Source of the DNA: Bartonella bacilliformis KC583
GTDB taxonomy: Bacteria > Pseudomonadota > Alphaproteobacteria > Rhizobiales > Rhizobiaceae
Length of the DNA: 64,000 bases
Direction: 5' to 3'
NCBI RefSeq assembly: GCF_000015445.1
Contig: NC_008783.1
Span: 627,001 to 691,000 of the forward strand
Shown here: piece by piece, positions 40,129-50,872 of the stretch
How positions within the stretch are numbered: the stretch's first letter is position 1
Layout: every line of letters starts with the position of its first letter
Notes under the pieces: model-generated
Seen by the model: only the letters and a program-made list of their open reading frames with translations
Database searches by the model: none
Told to the model about the DNA's origin: nothing
Made by a program: the position numbers and the translations under genes

Positions 40129-40842
40129 TTTTTTGTTTCCTTTGTGACCTCCCTCCCACTATGATGCTGGTAAGTTAATTAGAAAGTTATGCTTTAGACC
40201 TTCCTCAAAGAACAGTTTATAGTGTGCTTATTAAATTTTATGATGATTTATATTGTTTGCTTTCGTGACAAACATACTTAGATATCAATAAATCAACAGC
40301 AGAGCACTGATTATGTAATAGTTGACACATTTTCTTATGTTAGTGATCCTATTCTCACTAAGAGCTACAATTAGGATTAAAGAGCTATCCATAAAATTTG
40401 TCAGACATGTTAAACCTTAGCCGATTTATATAACTGGTATATGCTTTGTTCTGAAAGTTAAAAGAATATAGTTTATAAAATTTGATTAATGAAGATATCT
40501 AAAGTTGAAAATATTGCGTTCACGTTAATTGAGGTAGAATCTTGATTAAGATCACAAGAAAAATCGGAGAAAAACTTTTTCAGAAGATAGTAAATCCTCC
40601 TACTATAGGGTGAAATGATGTCTTGCTTAACGCAATGGAACAAAGCCTGTTAATTTCTGATTTTGAGTGCTTTAAAAATAATACACAATATTGTCTGCAT
40701 ACATTTGAAGAAATAATTTTAGAAAATTAAAAGACAAAAAAGAAAGCTATGAGAAAAGCTGGAAAATTCTATTCTATCACCTTGCTATATTACTTCTTAT
40801 TCTTAAAGAACCAAAGTGAAATGTTACATAAAAAATAAAAAA
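40129..40842. other. Long non-coding region upstream of the DUF1561 gene
   Basis: About 710 bp of AT-rich DNA between the toxin-like gene and tRNA-Asn. No open frame with a plausible start, no transposase trace and no clear terminator. It should hold the toxin promoter; a TATAAA at about 40220 on the minus strand has no matching -35 that I trust. The size and emptiness fit an accessory insertion site or old decay. Confidence 0.5.
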
Positions 40843-40917
40843 TGGCTCCCCGGGCCGGATTCGAACCAGCGACCAACCGGTTAACAGCCGGTTGCTCTAC
40901 CGCTGAGCTACCGAGGA
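40843..40917 (-). tRNA. tRNA-Asn (GTT)
   Basis: 75 nt on the minus strand with CCA. Acceptor TCCTCGG pairs with CCGGGGA (one T-G). The anticodon stem ACCGG/CCGGT carries the loop CTGTTAA with anticodon GTT. Confidence 0.96.
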
Positions 40918-41104
40918 ACAATACTCAGTTTCTAATAATGAACGAGACTATAGCGAAGCAGTATTGATTTGCAAAGAAAAAAATTTCTTTTTTAAAAAAA
41001 ATATCAGAAATTCCATAGAAAGAGGAAAAAAGGTTGAAGAAGCTGTCTGTCACTTGACGAATATGTTCTCTTCCCTTATTGAAAATTTTCACATTTATTG
41101 ATGA

Positions 41105-41178
41105 GGCCTTGTGGCGGAATGGTTACGCAGAGGACTGCAAATCCTTGTATCCCGGTTCGATTCCGGGCGAGGCCTCCA
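41105..41178 (+). tRNA. tRNA-Cys (GCA)
   Basis: 74 nt with CCA. Acceptor GGCCTTG pairs with CGAGGCC (one T-G). The anticodon loop CTGCAAA gives anticodon GCA, and the T-arm TTCGATT is normal. Confidence 0.95.
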
Positions 41179-41412
41179 ATTTATTTTGATCTATTTGATT
41201 AGTGCTTTCAAATAAACGGTTTTCTTTTTTTCAATAAGAACACTTTTCTGTGAATTAGACCTAACCGGAATTTTGTTGCAATTGGAGTCTTGTTATTGAC
41301 GGGAGCATGCTTTTTTGTCACACTCAAAGTAAGAGATAATTTGTGTCTTAGCTATTCCAATTTGTTGTGGTGCTTGTCGTAGGTAGGTGTAGGTAGGAGG
41401 GAAGAGCTAGTT

Positions 41413-42087
41413 ATGGTTGCAAATTTCACAGAGCTTCGCCGCAAAATGGTTGATAATCAGATTCGTACTGTGGATGTAACGAATTTATCGATTCTTGAAG
41501 CATTTTTAACGGTGCCACGTGAAGATTTTGTACCAGAAGATGTTAAAGATTTAAGTTACCTTGATACTGATATTCTTATTTTTCCACCACAAGGTGATAT
41601 CCCTGCGAGTTATTTGATGAAACCTGCGTCTTTAGCAAAGCTGTTACAGCTTGCAGCCGTAAAACCATCGGATAGTGTATTAGACATTGGTGCAAATAGT
41701 GGTTATTGTGCAGCCTTGCTTTCAAAGCTTGCTAAATCTATTATTGCGTTGGAAAGCAATAAGGCGCTTTCGAAACAAGCTGCTGAACTTTTAGAACGCT
41801 ATCAGTGTGATAATGTGGTTGTTGTGCATGGATTATTGGAGAAGGGGTGTGCTGTTAAGGGGCCCTATGATTTAATTTTTATTGAAGGTGCTGTTGATTT
41901 TATTCCTGATGGTATCTTTGATCAAATGAAAGAAGGGGGGCGCCTTCTTGTGGTTGAAGGGCATGGTAATGCTGGTATTGCGCAAATCTATATAAAGGAA
42001 GAGGGGAGTATTTCGGCTCGTCGTGGTTTTAACCTTTCTGTAAAGCCGCTTTCCGAATTTTTAAGAATACCTGACTTTGTGTTTTAG
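41413..42087 (+). CDS. Protein-L-isoaspartate O-methyltransferase family protein
   Basis: 224 residues of the PCMT family, which methylates damaged (isoaspartyl) residues using SAM. The SAM-binding segment is VLDIGANSGYCAALL (about residues 95-109). The N-terminal RRKMVDNQIRTVDVTN and VPREDFVP are family marks. This rhizobial type, paired with tolC and popZ, often lacks parts of the classical E. coli Pcm motifs, so true repair activity is not certain. The ATG has a GGAGGGAAG ribosome site. Confidence 0.87.
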   Translation: MVANFTELRRKMVDNQIRTVDVTNLSILEAFLTVPREDFVPEDVKDLSYLDTDILIFPPQGDIPASYLMKPASLAKLLQLAAVKPSDSVLDIGANSGYCAALLSKLAKSIIALESNKALSKQAAELLERYQCDNVVVVHGLLEKGCAVKGPYDLIFIEGAVDFIPDGIFDQMKEGGRLLVVEGHGNAGIAQIYIKEEGSISARRGFNLSVKPLSEFLRIPDFVF

Positions 42088-42140
42088 TATTTGCAGCACC
42101 TAGTGAATAGAAAATAGATGATTAATTTGGGATTTATATC

Positions 42141-43427
42141 GTGTTTAAAATAAGCAAGAAATTTCAGGTATGTTTGTTACTTACATTAGGAACTTTTGTC
42201 TCAGGATCAGCTTACGCCGATACATTAGAAAATGCTTTAGCTAAAGCTTATGTATATAATGCTAAATTAAACTACGAGCGCGCAGCTACGCGTATAGCAA
42301 ATGATGATGTAACGATTGCGCGTGCTGGTTTTCTACCGCAAATTGATGGGATTGGGAACTATAATCGAAATAATGCTACAGGTTCTTATAAGAATTCTGG
42401 TTCCATAGAACTAAGAATAAATCAAAGATTGTTTGATTTTGTTACACAAAATGTGTTTTTATCAGCTCAAGTTAAAATGCAAGCACAGCGTGAATCTTTT
42501 CGTAATGCTGAACAAAATTTGTTTCTAGATGTTATAAAAGCGTATGCTAACGTATATCAAACGCGTCGTATTGCTGAGCTTCGTCGAGAAAATTTAGCGG
42601 CTCTTGAAGAATTAGTTCGTTCAAATCAAGCAAAGCTTGATGTAGGGGAAGTAGCTCAAGTTGATTTTGCTCAGGCACAAGCAGCGCGCTCTTTCGCTGT
42701 CTCTGAGTATAGTCTTGCACGTTCTGAAGCAAAATCAGCGGAAGCAATTTATCAGCAAGTTGTAGGAGATTATCCCGCAAAGTTGGAGTCTCCTTCAGGG
42801 GCAAAAGAATTGCCGGAGAGTCTTGATATTGGTTATCAAATTGCTGTTGTTACGCATCCAGCAATTCTTTACGCAAAATATTTGGTTGATGCTAGTTCAT
42901 ACAATGTAAAAGCAAAAGAGGGAGCAATGTTTCCTAAGCTTGATCTCTCTGCATCCATGTCCTATAATCGGGCTTATGGTATTCCTGGAGGAGATAGTGT
43001 TTCTCAATCAGTAGGGCTTTCATTAAGTGTTCCGATTTTTGAGGGTGGGCGCACTTCTGCACAGGTTCGCCAATCGAGGGAACAATTTGAACAGGCTCGT
43101 CTTCAGTTTGATTTGGCTCAAAGTGATGTAAAACAGGCACTCGCTTCTGCCTGGTTTCAATTGGAGGGCACGCGCGCATCTGTTGTAGCTTATCGCGAGA
43201 GTGTACGTGCTGCAGAAATTGCTCTCAAAGGTCGTATGCAAGAGAACCGTTTAGGGCAGGCAACGACGTTGGATGTTTTAAAGTCCCGCACTGAGTTGAT
43301 TAATGCTCAGATTTCACTAGTAACTGCAGAACGAAATGCTATTATTGCGAGTTATACTGTTCAATCTTCTATTGGTAGACTAACGGCAAGTTATTTAGGA
43401 TTGAAGGCTACTCAAGATACTCACTAA
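42141..43427 (+). CDS. tolC: TolC-family outer-membrane efflux channel
   Basis: Outer-membrane channel working with type I secretion and RND efflux systems. 428 residues. A signal peptide ends at about residue 26 (SGSAYA/D). Two repeats of the outer-membrane efflux domain follow: helical stretches around NALAKAYVYNAKLNYERA and, in the second half, VGLSLSVPIFEGGRTSAQVRQ. GTG is the start codon (42141), with GGGA upstream. It is shorter than E. coli TolC (493 residues) but normal for rhizobia. It lies between pcm-like and popZ. Confidence 0.9.
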   Translation: MFKISKKFQVCLLLTLGTFVSGSAYADTLENALAKAYVYNAKLNYERAATRIANDDVTIARAGFLPQIDGIGNYNRNNATGSYKNSGSIELRINQRLFDFVTQNVFLSAQVKMQAQRESFRNAEQNLFLDVIKAYANVYQTRRIAELRRENLAALEELVRSNQAKLDVGEVAQVDFAQAQAARSFAVSEYSLARSEAKSAEAIYQQVVGDYPAKLESPSGAKELPESLDIGYQIAVVTHPAILYAKYLVDASSYNVKAKEGAMFPKLDLSASMSYNRAYGIPGGDSVSQSVGLSLSVPIFEGGRTSAQVRQSREQFEQARLQFDLAQSDVKQALASAWFQLEGTRASVVAYRESVRAAEIALKGRMQENRLGQATTLDVLKSRTELINAQISLVTAERNAIIASYTVQSSIGRLTASYLGLKATQDTH

Positions 43428-43609
43428 AAACATAAGAAAGAAGCGTTTTTTTGTGTTTAAGTAATCTTGGAATGCTATTTTCTGTTATCGAGGTAAATAA
43501 AAGTTGTGTGTGGTTTATCTTCAGTATGAAGAGATGTGTTAATTGTGTAATTATTTTGTTAAACTGATATAATGGTTTTTGTTTTTGCATTTTTGAGAGG
43601 TGTTTAGAT

Positions 43610-44185
43610 ATGGTACAAAGTTCGAGTGCATTGCGTGAGCCAAGTATGGATGAAATTTTAACATCTATTCGTGAAATAATCGAAGAAAATGCAATTCAGG
43701 CTGATCAGATTTCAAATAAAGTCGTTGTGACCAATTCTTCTTCTGAAAAGAGCTCAACAGTACCACTAGAAGGGCTTGATGAGGCAGCTTTATCTGTTGA
43801 TGATGCAATAAAAACTTTAGCGGATCGTATTGGTATTTCCTCTGATGATGAGGATTTATCTTTTGCGCATATGAAAAATAATGCGGAAGTAGAAAATAAT
43901 ACAAAATATGGTACAGTTGGTTTGGATATGCAAAAGATGAAATTTTCCTCTGAAGAACAGATGTCTGTTCATAAAACAGGACAGGACGATACCCGTGGAT
44001 CTCAGCAAGGGGATACGATTTCTGATTATGTAGGATCGTCTGCGCGTTTTGTTTCTTCTGCGGAGAAGATTGCGGAAGATATATTACGTCCAGCTATAGC
44101 GGAATGGTTACAGCGTGAATTACCCGTTGTTCTTGAGAGAATTTTGCGTGAAGAGATCGTTAAGATAATTAAAAAATTACCTTAA
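43610..44185 (+). CDS. popZ: Polar organising protein PopZ (DUF2497)
   Basis: Polymer-forming hub at the cell pole that tethers chromosome origins and recruits cell-cycle regulators. 191 residues. The short conserved N-terminal helix REPSMDEILTSIREIIEEN (residues 9-27) recruits partners; an acidic, low-complexity middle follows; and the C-terminal oligomerisation helices run IAEDILRPAIAEWLQRELPV and VLERILREEIVKII. The order tolC-popZ-valS is shared with other rhizobia. Together with cpdR and the GPR-like gene it makes three pole-linked genes in one window. Confidence 0.92.
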   Translation: MVQSSSALREPSMDEILTSIREIIEENAIQADQISNKVVVTNSSSEKSSTVPLEGLDEAALSVDDAIKTLADRIGISSDDEDLSFAHMKNNAEVENNTKYGTVGLDMQKMKFSSEEQMSVHKTGQDDTRGSQQGDTISDYVGSSARFVSSAEKIAEDILRPAIAEWLQRELPVVLERILREEIVKIIKKLP

Positions 44186-44348
44186 ATGCTAGGTAGTTAT
44201 TATTTTTAGCGGTCTGAATTTTATTTACCATGAAAAGCGATTTTTCAGTTTTGCAAGCTGTTTTAAGTAGGTAACTTATAAATCATGTGATTAAGTATTC
44301 AGTTATAAGTTGTACTTTTGGGGCGCGCTGTAACAGGTGGATAGAAAA

Positions 44349-47075
44349 ATGCTAGAAAAAACCTATAACGCTGCTGCTGTAGAGTCACGTATTGCGAAGC
44401 AGTGGGAAACGCGTGGTGCTTTTAAAGCAGGAGCAGGTTCAAAATCATGCACAGAAGCTTTCTGTGTTATGCTTCCGCCACCAAATGTAACGGGCTCATT
44501 GCATATGGGGCATGCATTAAATGCAACAATTCAAGATATTATGGTGCGTTTTCAGCGGATGCATGGCAAAAATGTGTTATGGCAGCCTGGCATGGATCAC
44601 GCAGGGATTGCAACGCAAATGGTGGTTGAGCGTCAACTTGCAGAGCGTCAGGAACCAACTCGTCAAGAAATGGGGCGAGAAAAATTTATTGAGCGTGTTT
44701 GGAAATGGCGCCATGAGGCTGGTAATGTCATTTCTAGTCAACTGCGGCGTCTTGGTGTTTCGTGTGATTGGTCGCGTGAGCGCTTTACAATGGATGAAGG
44801 TTTGTCAGAGGCTGTTCGTGAGGTTTTTGTTAGGCTTTATAAGCAAGGGTTAATATATAAGGACAAGCGTCTGGTTAATTGGGATCCAAAATTATTAACA
44901 GCTATCTCGGATCTTGAAGTTGAGTCAAAAGAAATTCAAGGTCATTTATGGCATTTTAGGTATCCGCTTGAAGGTAAAATTTTTGATCAAGATGATCCTA
45001 CAACTTTTATAACAATTGCAACAACACGTCCTGAAACAATGCTTGGTGATACAGGAATCGCAGTTAATCCTAGAGATCATCGTTATAAAGATCTCATAGG
45101 TAAAAATGCTATTTTACCATTTGTGGGTCGTAAATTGTTGATTGTTGGTGATGATTATGCTGACCCTGAAGAGGGAAGCGGTGCTGTAAAAATCACGCCG
45201 GCACACGATTTTAATGATTTTGAAATTGGGAAAAAGAATAATTTACCTTTGATCAATATTTTTACGCAGAGAGCTAAAATCTTTTTGCGTGATAATGAAG
45301 CATTCTTTGATGGTTTGGTTGTGTCGGATCAATTAAAAGAGTTGGTAAAGAATGTAGATCAATCTGATCGTTTTGTTGCGCGAGATAGAATTGTTTCTCT
45401 TATGGAAGAAGGAGGGTATTTGGTAACAGTTGATGATCATTTGCATACTGTTCCTCATGGTGATCGAAGTGGGGTTCCCATTGAACCGCTTCTAACAGAT
45501 CAATGGTATGTCAATGCTGCGGAATTAGCGAAGCCAGCGATAGAGGCTGTTCATCAGGGAAAGATGCATTTTGTTCCAGATAGTTGGAAAAAGACCTATT
45601 TCAATTGGATGGAAAATATTCAACCGTGGTGTATTTCTCGCCAATTATGGTGGGGACATCAGATTCCTGCTTGGTATGGTCCTGATGGTACGATTTTTGT
45701 TGAAAAAAATGAAGAAGAGGCATTAGCTTCAGCTTTGTCTTATTATGGCACAGAAGTTAAATTAACTCGTGATCAGGATGTTTTGGATACTTGGTTCTCA
45801 TCAGCTCTTTGGCCTTTTTCGACTTTAGGTTGGCCTCATAAAACTAATGAATTAACGACATTTTACCCAACATCTTTATCGGTTACCGGATTTGATATTA
45901 TTTTTTTCTGGGTTGCTCGTATGATGATGATGGGTATTCACTTTATGGGTGAGGTGCCTTTTCCAATCGTTTATGTTCACGCTCTTGTACGGGATGCGCA
46001 TGGCGCGAAGATGTCAAAGTCTAAAGGAAACATTGTTGATCCATTAGAGCTCATTGATCAATATAGTGCAGATGCGTTGCGTTTTACCTTAGCGATTATG
46101 GCAGCGCAAGGTCGTGATGTAAAACTTGATCCTTCCCGTATTGCGGGTTACCGCAATTTTGCTACAAAATTGTGGAATGCGGCTCGATTTGCAGAAATTA
46201 ATAACGTTAAGCATGATTTAGCGTTTAAGCCAGAACAAACAAAACTTGCATTTAACCGTTGGATTTTAACAGAATTATCTAAAACGGTTTCGATAGTAAC
46301 TTCTAGTATTGAAAATTATAAATTTAATGAAGCTGCTAGCGCACTTTACCGATTTATTTGGAATGCATTATGTGATTGGTATCTTGAATTTCTTAAACCT
46401 ATATTTCAGGGAGGAGATGAAGATTCTAAGAAAGAAGCACAAGCATGTACTGCTTGGGTGCTAGATGAGGTTTATAAGCTTCTCCATCCTTTCATGCCCC
46501 ATATAACAGAAGAGTTGTGGTCGCTTACAGCAATGCCAGGTACGAAGCGTGAAGATATGTTGGCATTAACACAGTGGCCACAGATAATCTTTTCAGATGA
46601 AGAAGCTGCAGCTGATGTTAATTGGCTTATTGATGTTATTAGTGGTATTCGCTCTATTCGCTCTGAGATGAATATTCCAGCAGCTGCACTTGCGCCTCTT
46701 GTTATCATCACAGAAGGCGGGGAGGAAATACAGGAACGTGTACAACGTTATGAGGCTATTCTTAAGAGGCTAGCACGCGTTGAGACAATTTGTTTTTCTA
46801 ATAAAATTCCAGAAGTATCAGCCCAAATTATTCTAGGAAAGGAAACTTTTTGTTTATTGTTGGGGCAGTTGATTGATTTAGATGCTGAACGTGCACGCTT
46901 GATAAAAGATATCAGTAAAATCGAGCAAGATATTGAAAAAATATCAATTAAATTAAACAATCCAAAATTTGTAGAAAATGCAAAACTAGAAATTGTTGAA
47001 AGTGAACGTAAAAGAATCCTAGAATTGCATGCTGCAAGAGAAAAGGCTTCTGTTGCTTTAGAGCGGCTGGCTTAG
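44349..47075 (+). CDS. valS: Valyl-tRNA synthetase
   Basis: Charges tRNA-Val and edits threonine. About 908 residues. Class I marks: HIGH-like PPPNVTGSLHMGHAL, the editing domain with TTRPETMLGDT, the KMSKS motif AKMSKSKGNIVDP, the anticodon domain, and a C-terminal coiled-coil arm (LIDLDAERARLIKDI onwards). ATG at 44349 (MLEKTYNAAAV) is chosen: AGGTGG lies 8 nt upstream, and relatives start there; a GTG four codons earlier is the alternative. Confidence 0.96.
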   Translation: MLEKTYNAAAVESRIAKQWETRGAFKAGAGSKSCTEAFCVMLPPPNVTGSLHMGHALNATIQDIMVRFQRMHGKNVLWQPGMDHAGIATQMVVERQLAERQEPTRQEMGREKFIERVWKWRHEAGNVISSQLRRLGVSCDWSRERFTMDEGLSEAVREVFVRLYKQGLIYKDKRLVNWDPKLLTAISDLEVESKEIQGHLWHFRYPLEGKIFDQDDPTTFITIATTRPETMLGDTGIAVNPRDHRYKDLIGKNAILPFVGRKLLIVGDDYADPEEGSGAVKITPAHDFNDFEIGKKNNLPLINIFTQRAKIFLRDNEAFFDGLVVSDQLKELVKNVDQSDRFVARDRIVSLMEEGGYLVTVDDHLHTVPHGDRSGVPIEPLLTDQWYVNAAELAKPAIEAVHQGKMHFVPDSWKKTYFNWMENIQPWCISRQLWWGHQIPAWYGPDGTIFVEKNEEEALASALSYYGTEVKLTRDQDVLDTWFSSALWPFSTLGWPHKTNELTTFYPTSLSVTGFDIIFFWVARMMMMGIHFMGEVPFPIVYVHALVRDAHGAKMSKSKGNIVDPLELIDQYSADALRFTLAIMAAQGRDVKLDPSRIAGYRNFATKLWNAARFAEINNVKHDLAFKPEQTKLAFNRWILTELSKTVSIVTSSIENYKFNEAASALYRFIWNALCDWYLEFLKPIFQGGDEDSKKEAQACTAWVLDEVYKLLHPFMPHITEELWSLTAMPGTKREDMLALTQWPQIIFSDEEAAADVNWLIDVISGIRSIRSEMNIPAAALAPLVIITEGGEEIQERVQRYEAILKRLARVETICFSNKIPEVSAQIILGKETFCLLLGQLIDLDAERARLIKDISKIEQDIEKISIKLNNPKFVENAKLEIVESERKRILELHAAREKASVALERLA

Positions 47076-47642
47076 TTATTTTCTGATTCATTATTATATT
47101 ATCGTAACAAATTTGAGATTTTTAATGCTTTATTTTTATCGTTGGAAAACATTTCAAATGTGTATGCAAAAATTCATGATTAGCACGTGACAGTGAGATG
47201 AAGTCAGGTATTTTGATAATAAAAATAATGGATGCTATAAGTGAACAATAGCTGTGAGGGTTTTTCTTAAAAAATGTTTTAAAGGAAGGGGATGAAAAAA
47301 ATCTTGAGCAGGTAATGCAGTGATATTCGCCTGCAACCAAGAAAAAAAATTTCTTGCTCAGACTATGCCTGGAAATATGGTACTAAAAAAATAGCTCGTT
47401 GTTCAGAAAATTAATTTCAATTTACAATAAAGCCAGTACAGGAGACAAAAATTAGTTTCATTCTATCTATGAAAGGTAAATTTTTGCTATTGATGGCAAA
47501 CTTAAAATAGAATGCGTGGCAAAAGTTGTTGGATAACTGATTATAAGAAAGCAGCTTGTTAGTTGTGTATTTGGGCGTAGAAATTTAGCCTTTTATTTAT
47601 AGGGTCTGTAATATAGAGATAGCCCAAACACAACATCGCAAT
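47076..47642. other. Non-coding gap between valS and the glt operon
   Basis: About 570 bp between convergent genes. No open frame with support, no tRNA and no strong hairpin with a U tract. It may be decayed sequence. Confidence 0.5.
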
Positions 47643-48389
47643 TTAATGACTGAGAATTTTTGATAAAAACTCTTGCGCACGCGGAGTTCTATTCTGTGGG
47701 TTAGAGAAAAACTCTTCAGATGAACAATCTTCGAGAATCGCCCCTTGATCCATAAAAATTATTCGCTTCGATACTTTCTGTGCAAAACTCATTTCATGAG
47801 TTACACAAATCATTGTCATGCCTTCCTCTGCTAAGCCCGTCATGACGTCTAATACTTCACTTACCATTTCAGGATCTAAAGCAGAAGTTGGCTCATCAAA
47901 AAGCATAACAAGCGGATCCATGGTTAAAGCACGAGCAATAGCAACGCGCTGTTGTTGACCTCCAGAAAGTTGACCAGGGTATTTATCTTTATGTTCAATA
48001 AGCCCAACACGTTCAAGATATAACAAGCCGCGCTCAAGTGCTTCTTTTTTGCTACGCTTTAAAACCTTAATTTGTGCAATTGTTAAATTTTCTGTGACGG
48101 ATAAATGTGGAAAAAGTTCAAAATGTTGAAAAACCATCCCTACATGACTACGTAGTTTAGGTAAATTTGTTTCTTTTGAGTGCACTGGTATTCCATTAAT
48201 CCAGATTTCACCTTTTTGAAAAGGTACCAGAGCGTTAATAGTTTTAATAAAGGTTGATTTACCTGATCCCGATGGTCCGCAAACAACTACAACCTCTCCC
48301 TTATCGATATTGGTGGTGCAGTTTTTAAGAATATTAACTTCGCCGTACCAGTTGGAAACATTTTTAATTTGGATCATATGAGTAGACAT
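47643..48389 (-). CDS. gltL: Glutamate/aspartate ABC transporter ATP-binding protein
   Basis: ATPase of a polar amino-acid importer. About 248 residues from the ATG at 48389 ([16 protein letters not shown]), behind AGGA; the frame opens 24 codons earlier but that part overlaps the permease and is not family-like. Walker [10 protein letters not shown], signature [15 protein letters not shown], Walker [13 protein letters not shown], and the H-loop VTHEMSFA are all present. It is last in the gltI-J-K-L order; its assignment to glutamate/aspartate rests on the linked GltI-like binding protein. Confidence 0.93.
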   Translation of the reverse strand: MSTHMIQIKNVSNWYGEVNILKNCTTNIDKGEVVVVCGPSGSGKSTFIKTINALVPFQKGEIWINGIPVHSKETNLPKLRSHVGMVFQHFELFPHLSVTENLTIAQIKVLKRSKKEALERGLLYLERVGLIEHKDKYPGQLSGGQQQRVAIARALTMDPLVMLFDEPTSALDPEMVSEVLDVMTGLAEEGMTMICVTHEMSFAQKVSKRIIFMDQGAILEDCSSEEFFSNPQNRTPRAQEFLSKILSH

Positions 48390-48400
48390 TTTTTTTCCTG

Positions 48401-49117
48401 TTAGCGGATAATGGATATTTTTTTCTGTAGATACAAAACTATCTGCGATAATGTAAAGCAAATGCCGAAGTAAAAAACGGCTGCTAAAATATAGGCTTCT
48501 GGTTTCACACCAAAATTGTTAGAAACAAGATCAAAGCCATTTAAGAGACTATTACCACTGATTGCATAGACAAGAGTTGTATCCTGAAAAAGGATAATAA
48601 CCTGTGTTAAAAAGACTGGAAGCATATTTCTAAAAGCTTGGGGAAGAATCACAATATACATATTTTGCCAATATGTCATTCCAAGTGCGTGTCCTGCTTG
48701 TTTTTGCCCTTGCGAAATTGAGTGTATGCCGGCGCGCATAATTTCTGCAAAATAAGCAGCTTCAAATGCAGTAAAGGTAATGATTGCTGAATTATTGGCA
48801 CCGATTGATGTGCCGATCAAGAAAGGCAAAAGCACAAAAAACCATAAAATAACCATGACAAGAGGTATTGAGCGCATGGCAGTTATGTAAATTGCAGCAA
48901 ACCAGGAGAAAGGTTTAATAGAAGAAAGTCGCATCATTGCCAATAATACGCCGAAGATAAGTCCAAATATTGTTGCTACAAATGTTAGAAAAACACTAAA
49001 AAGCAGACCTGAAAGAATATAAGAACGGAATATTTCAAAAGTAAAAAATGAAAAATCAAAGCTTGAAAACTCAAAAGGAAAATAAGACCAAAAATTAGAG
49101 CTCATGAAATCTATCAT
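48401..49117 (-). CDS. gltK: Glutamate/aspartate ABC transporter permease GltK
   Basis: Inner-membrane subunit of the HisM/GltK type. 238 residues with about five membrane helices; the first is around residues 33-60. The EAA loop that docks the ATPase is visible ([21 protein letters not shown]). It ends just before gltL and starts 1 bp after the end of gltJ, so the three are translated together. Confidence 0.92.
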   Translation of the reverse strand: MIDFMSSNFWSYFPFEFSSFDFSFFTFEIFRSYILSGLLFSVFLTFVATIFGLIFGVLLAMMRLSSIKPFSWFAAIYITAMRSIPLVMVILWFFVLLPFLIGTSIGANNSAIITFTAFEAAYFAEIMRAGIHSISQGQKQAGHALGMTYWQNMYIVILPQAFRNMLPVFLTQVIILFQDTTLVYAISGNSLLNGFDLVSNNFGVKPEAYILAAVFYFGICFTLSQIVLYLQKKISIIR

Positions 49118-49118
49118 A

Positions 49119-49871
49119 TCAACGCTCCTGTGTCTTTAAATTAGGAATTTTAAGCATTTTCTCCATTATTGCCATCATAACAAATATGAACAATGATATG
49201 ATAATATAGAGAATTGTAACTAACATGTAATTTTCATAAACATGACTTACTTCCTCAATCGTTTGATATTGAAATTGCATTAGTTCATGAATAGAAACGG
49301 CGAATGCTATAGATGAATTTTTTACTATACCCATTGCTTCTGAGGTAAGGGGTGGCAAGATAGTACGAATAGCACGCGGTATCATAATATAGCGATAACT
49401 TTGATAAGTAGTAAATCCTATTGCCATGGCTGCATAACGTTGTCCAGAAGGGATAGATTCAATTCCTGAGCGAACCTGTTCTGCGATACGTGCGGATGTA
49501 AAAAAACCTAAAGCACAGGTTATTAATATAATTGGTGAAAAATTCATTGCTGGTGGATAAATTTTAGGGACGACAAAGTACCATAAAAATACTTGTACCA
49601 GCAAAGGAATGTTACGCATAATTTCTACCCAGATTCCGCCTATAGCGCGAAATGTGTTATTGATTACGGAAGTATTAGGCAGAGTACGCACTGTTCCTAT
49701 AACAACACCGACAAATACAGCTAATATTAATGAAGAAATAGAGAGTACAGCTGTATTTTTGAAGCCATCAAGAAGTGTATCCAAATAGGTATGACTTATA
49801 CCAGATGTCCCAAGACATCCAGCTACTGGCATTTGAGTAAGATCATCTAAGCAAAGGAAAGAAAAGTCCAT
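49119..49871 (-). CDS. gltJ: Glutamate/aspartate ABC transporter permease GltJ (intact copy)
   Basis: 250 residues, the second permease subunit. Membrane helices around 37-60, 86-102 and 111-128; the EAA-loop is GQRYAAMAIGFTTYQSYRYI (143-162); and a final helix pair (VTILYIIISLFIFVMMAIM). This copy keeps its full C-terminus and leads directly to gltK. Its first 175 codons lie inside the duplicated unit and are identical to the start of the chimeric gene upstream. Confidence 0.92.
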   Translation of the reverse strand: MDFSFLCLDDLTQMPVAGCLGTSGISHTYLDTLLDGFKNTAVLSISSLILAVFVGVVIGTVRTLPNTSVINNTFRAIGGIWVEIMRNIPLLVQVFLWYFVVPKIYPPAMNFSPIILITCALGFFTSARIAEQVRSGIESIPSGQRYAAMAIGFTTYQSYRYIMIPRAIRTILPPLTSEAMGIVKNSSIAFAVSIHELMQFQYQTIEEVSHVYENYMLVTILYIIISLFIFVMMAIMEKMLKIPNLKTQER

Positions 49872-50872
49872 TAATCGATATTTCCTAAAGTTAGTCAGTC
49901 ATCGCTTGAATTAGGATGAAAAAATTAATCATATTTACATATGCTAAACGTGTTGAAAAATTAACGCAGAAACAACCACACTTAAATCTCAGAGAATGTG
50001 GTTGTTCTTTTAAATTTTATAGGCTGTTTTCTGTATAATCTTCTTTAGGTTTATTGTTGGGATTTTCCCAAGCATGTCTTATTGATTCTGATAAAGGAAG
50101 ACCTACAACAGTATTTGTAGGAGGGATTGGTTCCATAAACCATTTGTTGTATAACTTTTCAAGTGAACCGTCTTTAATTTGGCTTACGATACTATCATTG
50201 ATTGCTTGTTCAAAATTTTTATCCTCTAATCGGAGCATACAAGCAATAGGTTCAACTGAAAGTACAGCATCAAGAATCATATAATCAGATGGATTTCTTG
50301 ATCTAGAGATACTTCCAGCAAGAATTGAAGAGTCCATAATAAACGCGTCAGCACGGCCGGATTCTAATAACAAAAAGCTATCTGCATGATCTCTGCCATT
50401 AATGACTCTGAAGTTAATGTTTTTTGCACGTCCATTTTGACGAATAAGCTGAACAGCTGTTGTTCCGGTGGTCGTAGCGATTGTTTTTCCATTTAAATCT
50501 TGGATAGATTTAATGCCAGAGTCTTTTTTAACAGCAATTCGAACTTCTTCAACATAAGTTGTATAAGCAAATGCTACAGATCTCCCACGGGCAGTATCGT
50601 TTGTTGTAGAACCACACTCAAAATCATAAGTATTATTTTGCAACAGAGGAATTCGATTTTGTGATGTGATAGGAAGATAACGAATTCTGATTGGTTTTCC
50701 AATTTTTTTTGAAATGTCATTAATAATGTTTTCTGCCATTTCTGTATGAAATCCTGTATATCTACCATTACCAAGTGCATAAGCTAAACCGGAAGATTCG
50801 CGAACACCTAAAGTGATTCTTCCTGTTTGTTTAATTCTCTCAAGTGTATCATTTTGAGCGTGCGCGACACTC
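49345..50872. repeat. Tandem direct repeat, copy 1 (1528 bp)
   Basis: First copy of an exact-looking 1528-bp duplication. It runs from inside gltJ through the gltJ-gltI spacer into the gltI part of the chimeric gene. All stretches I compared match copy 2 base for base at an offset of 1528. No extra shared bases are found at the junction. Confidence 0.93.
49972..50007 (-). terminator. Intercistronic hairpin between chimera and gltJ (copy 1)
   Basis: Perfect 10-bp inverted repeat AACAACCACA (49972-49981) and TGTGGTTGTT (49998-50007) with a 16-nt loop. It has no U run, so it is more likely an mRNA-stabilising or partial-terminator hairpin, as often found after a binding-protein gene. Confidence 0.6.

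Noticed and set aside
50054-50284. Identical 76-residue plus-strand frames at 50054 and 51582
   Set aside because: They repeat only because of the 1528-bp duplication and are antisense shadows of gltI.
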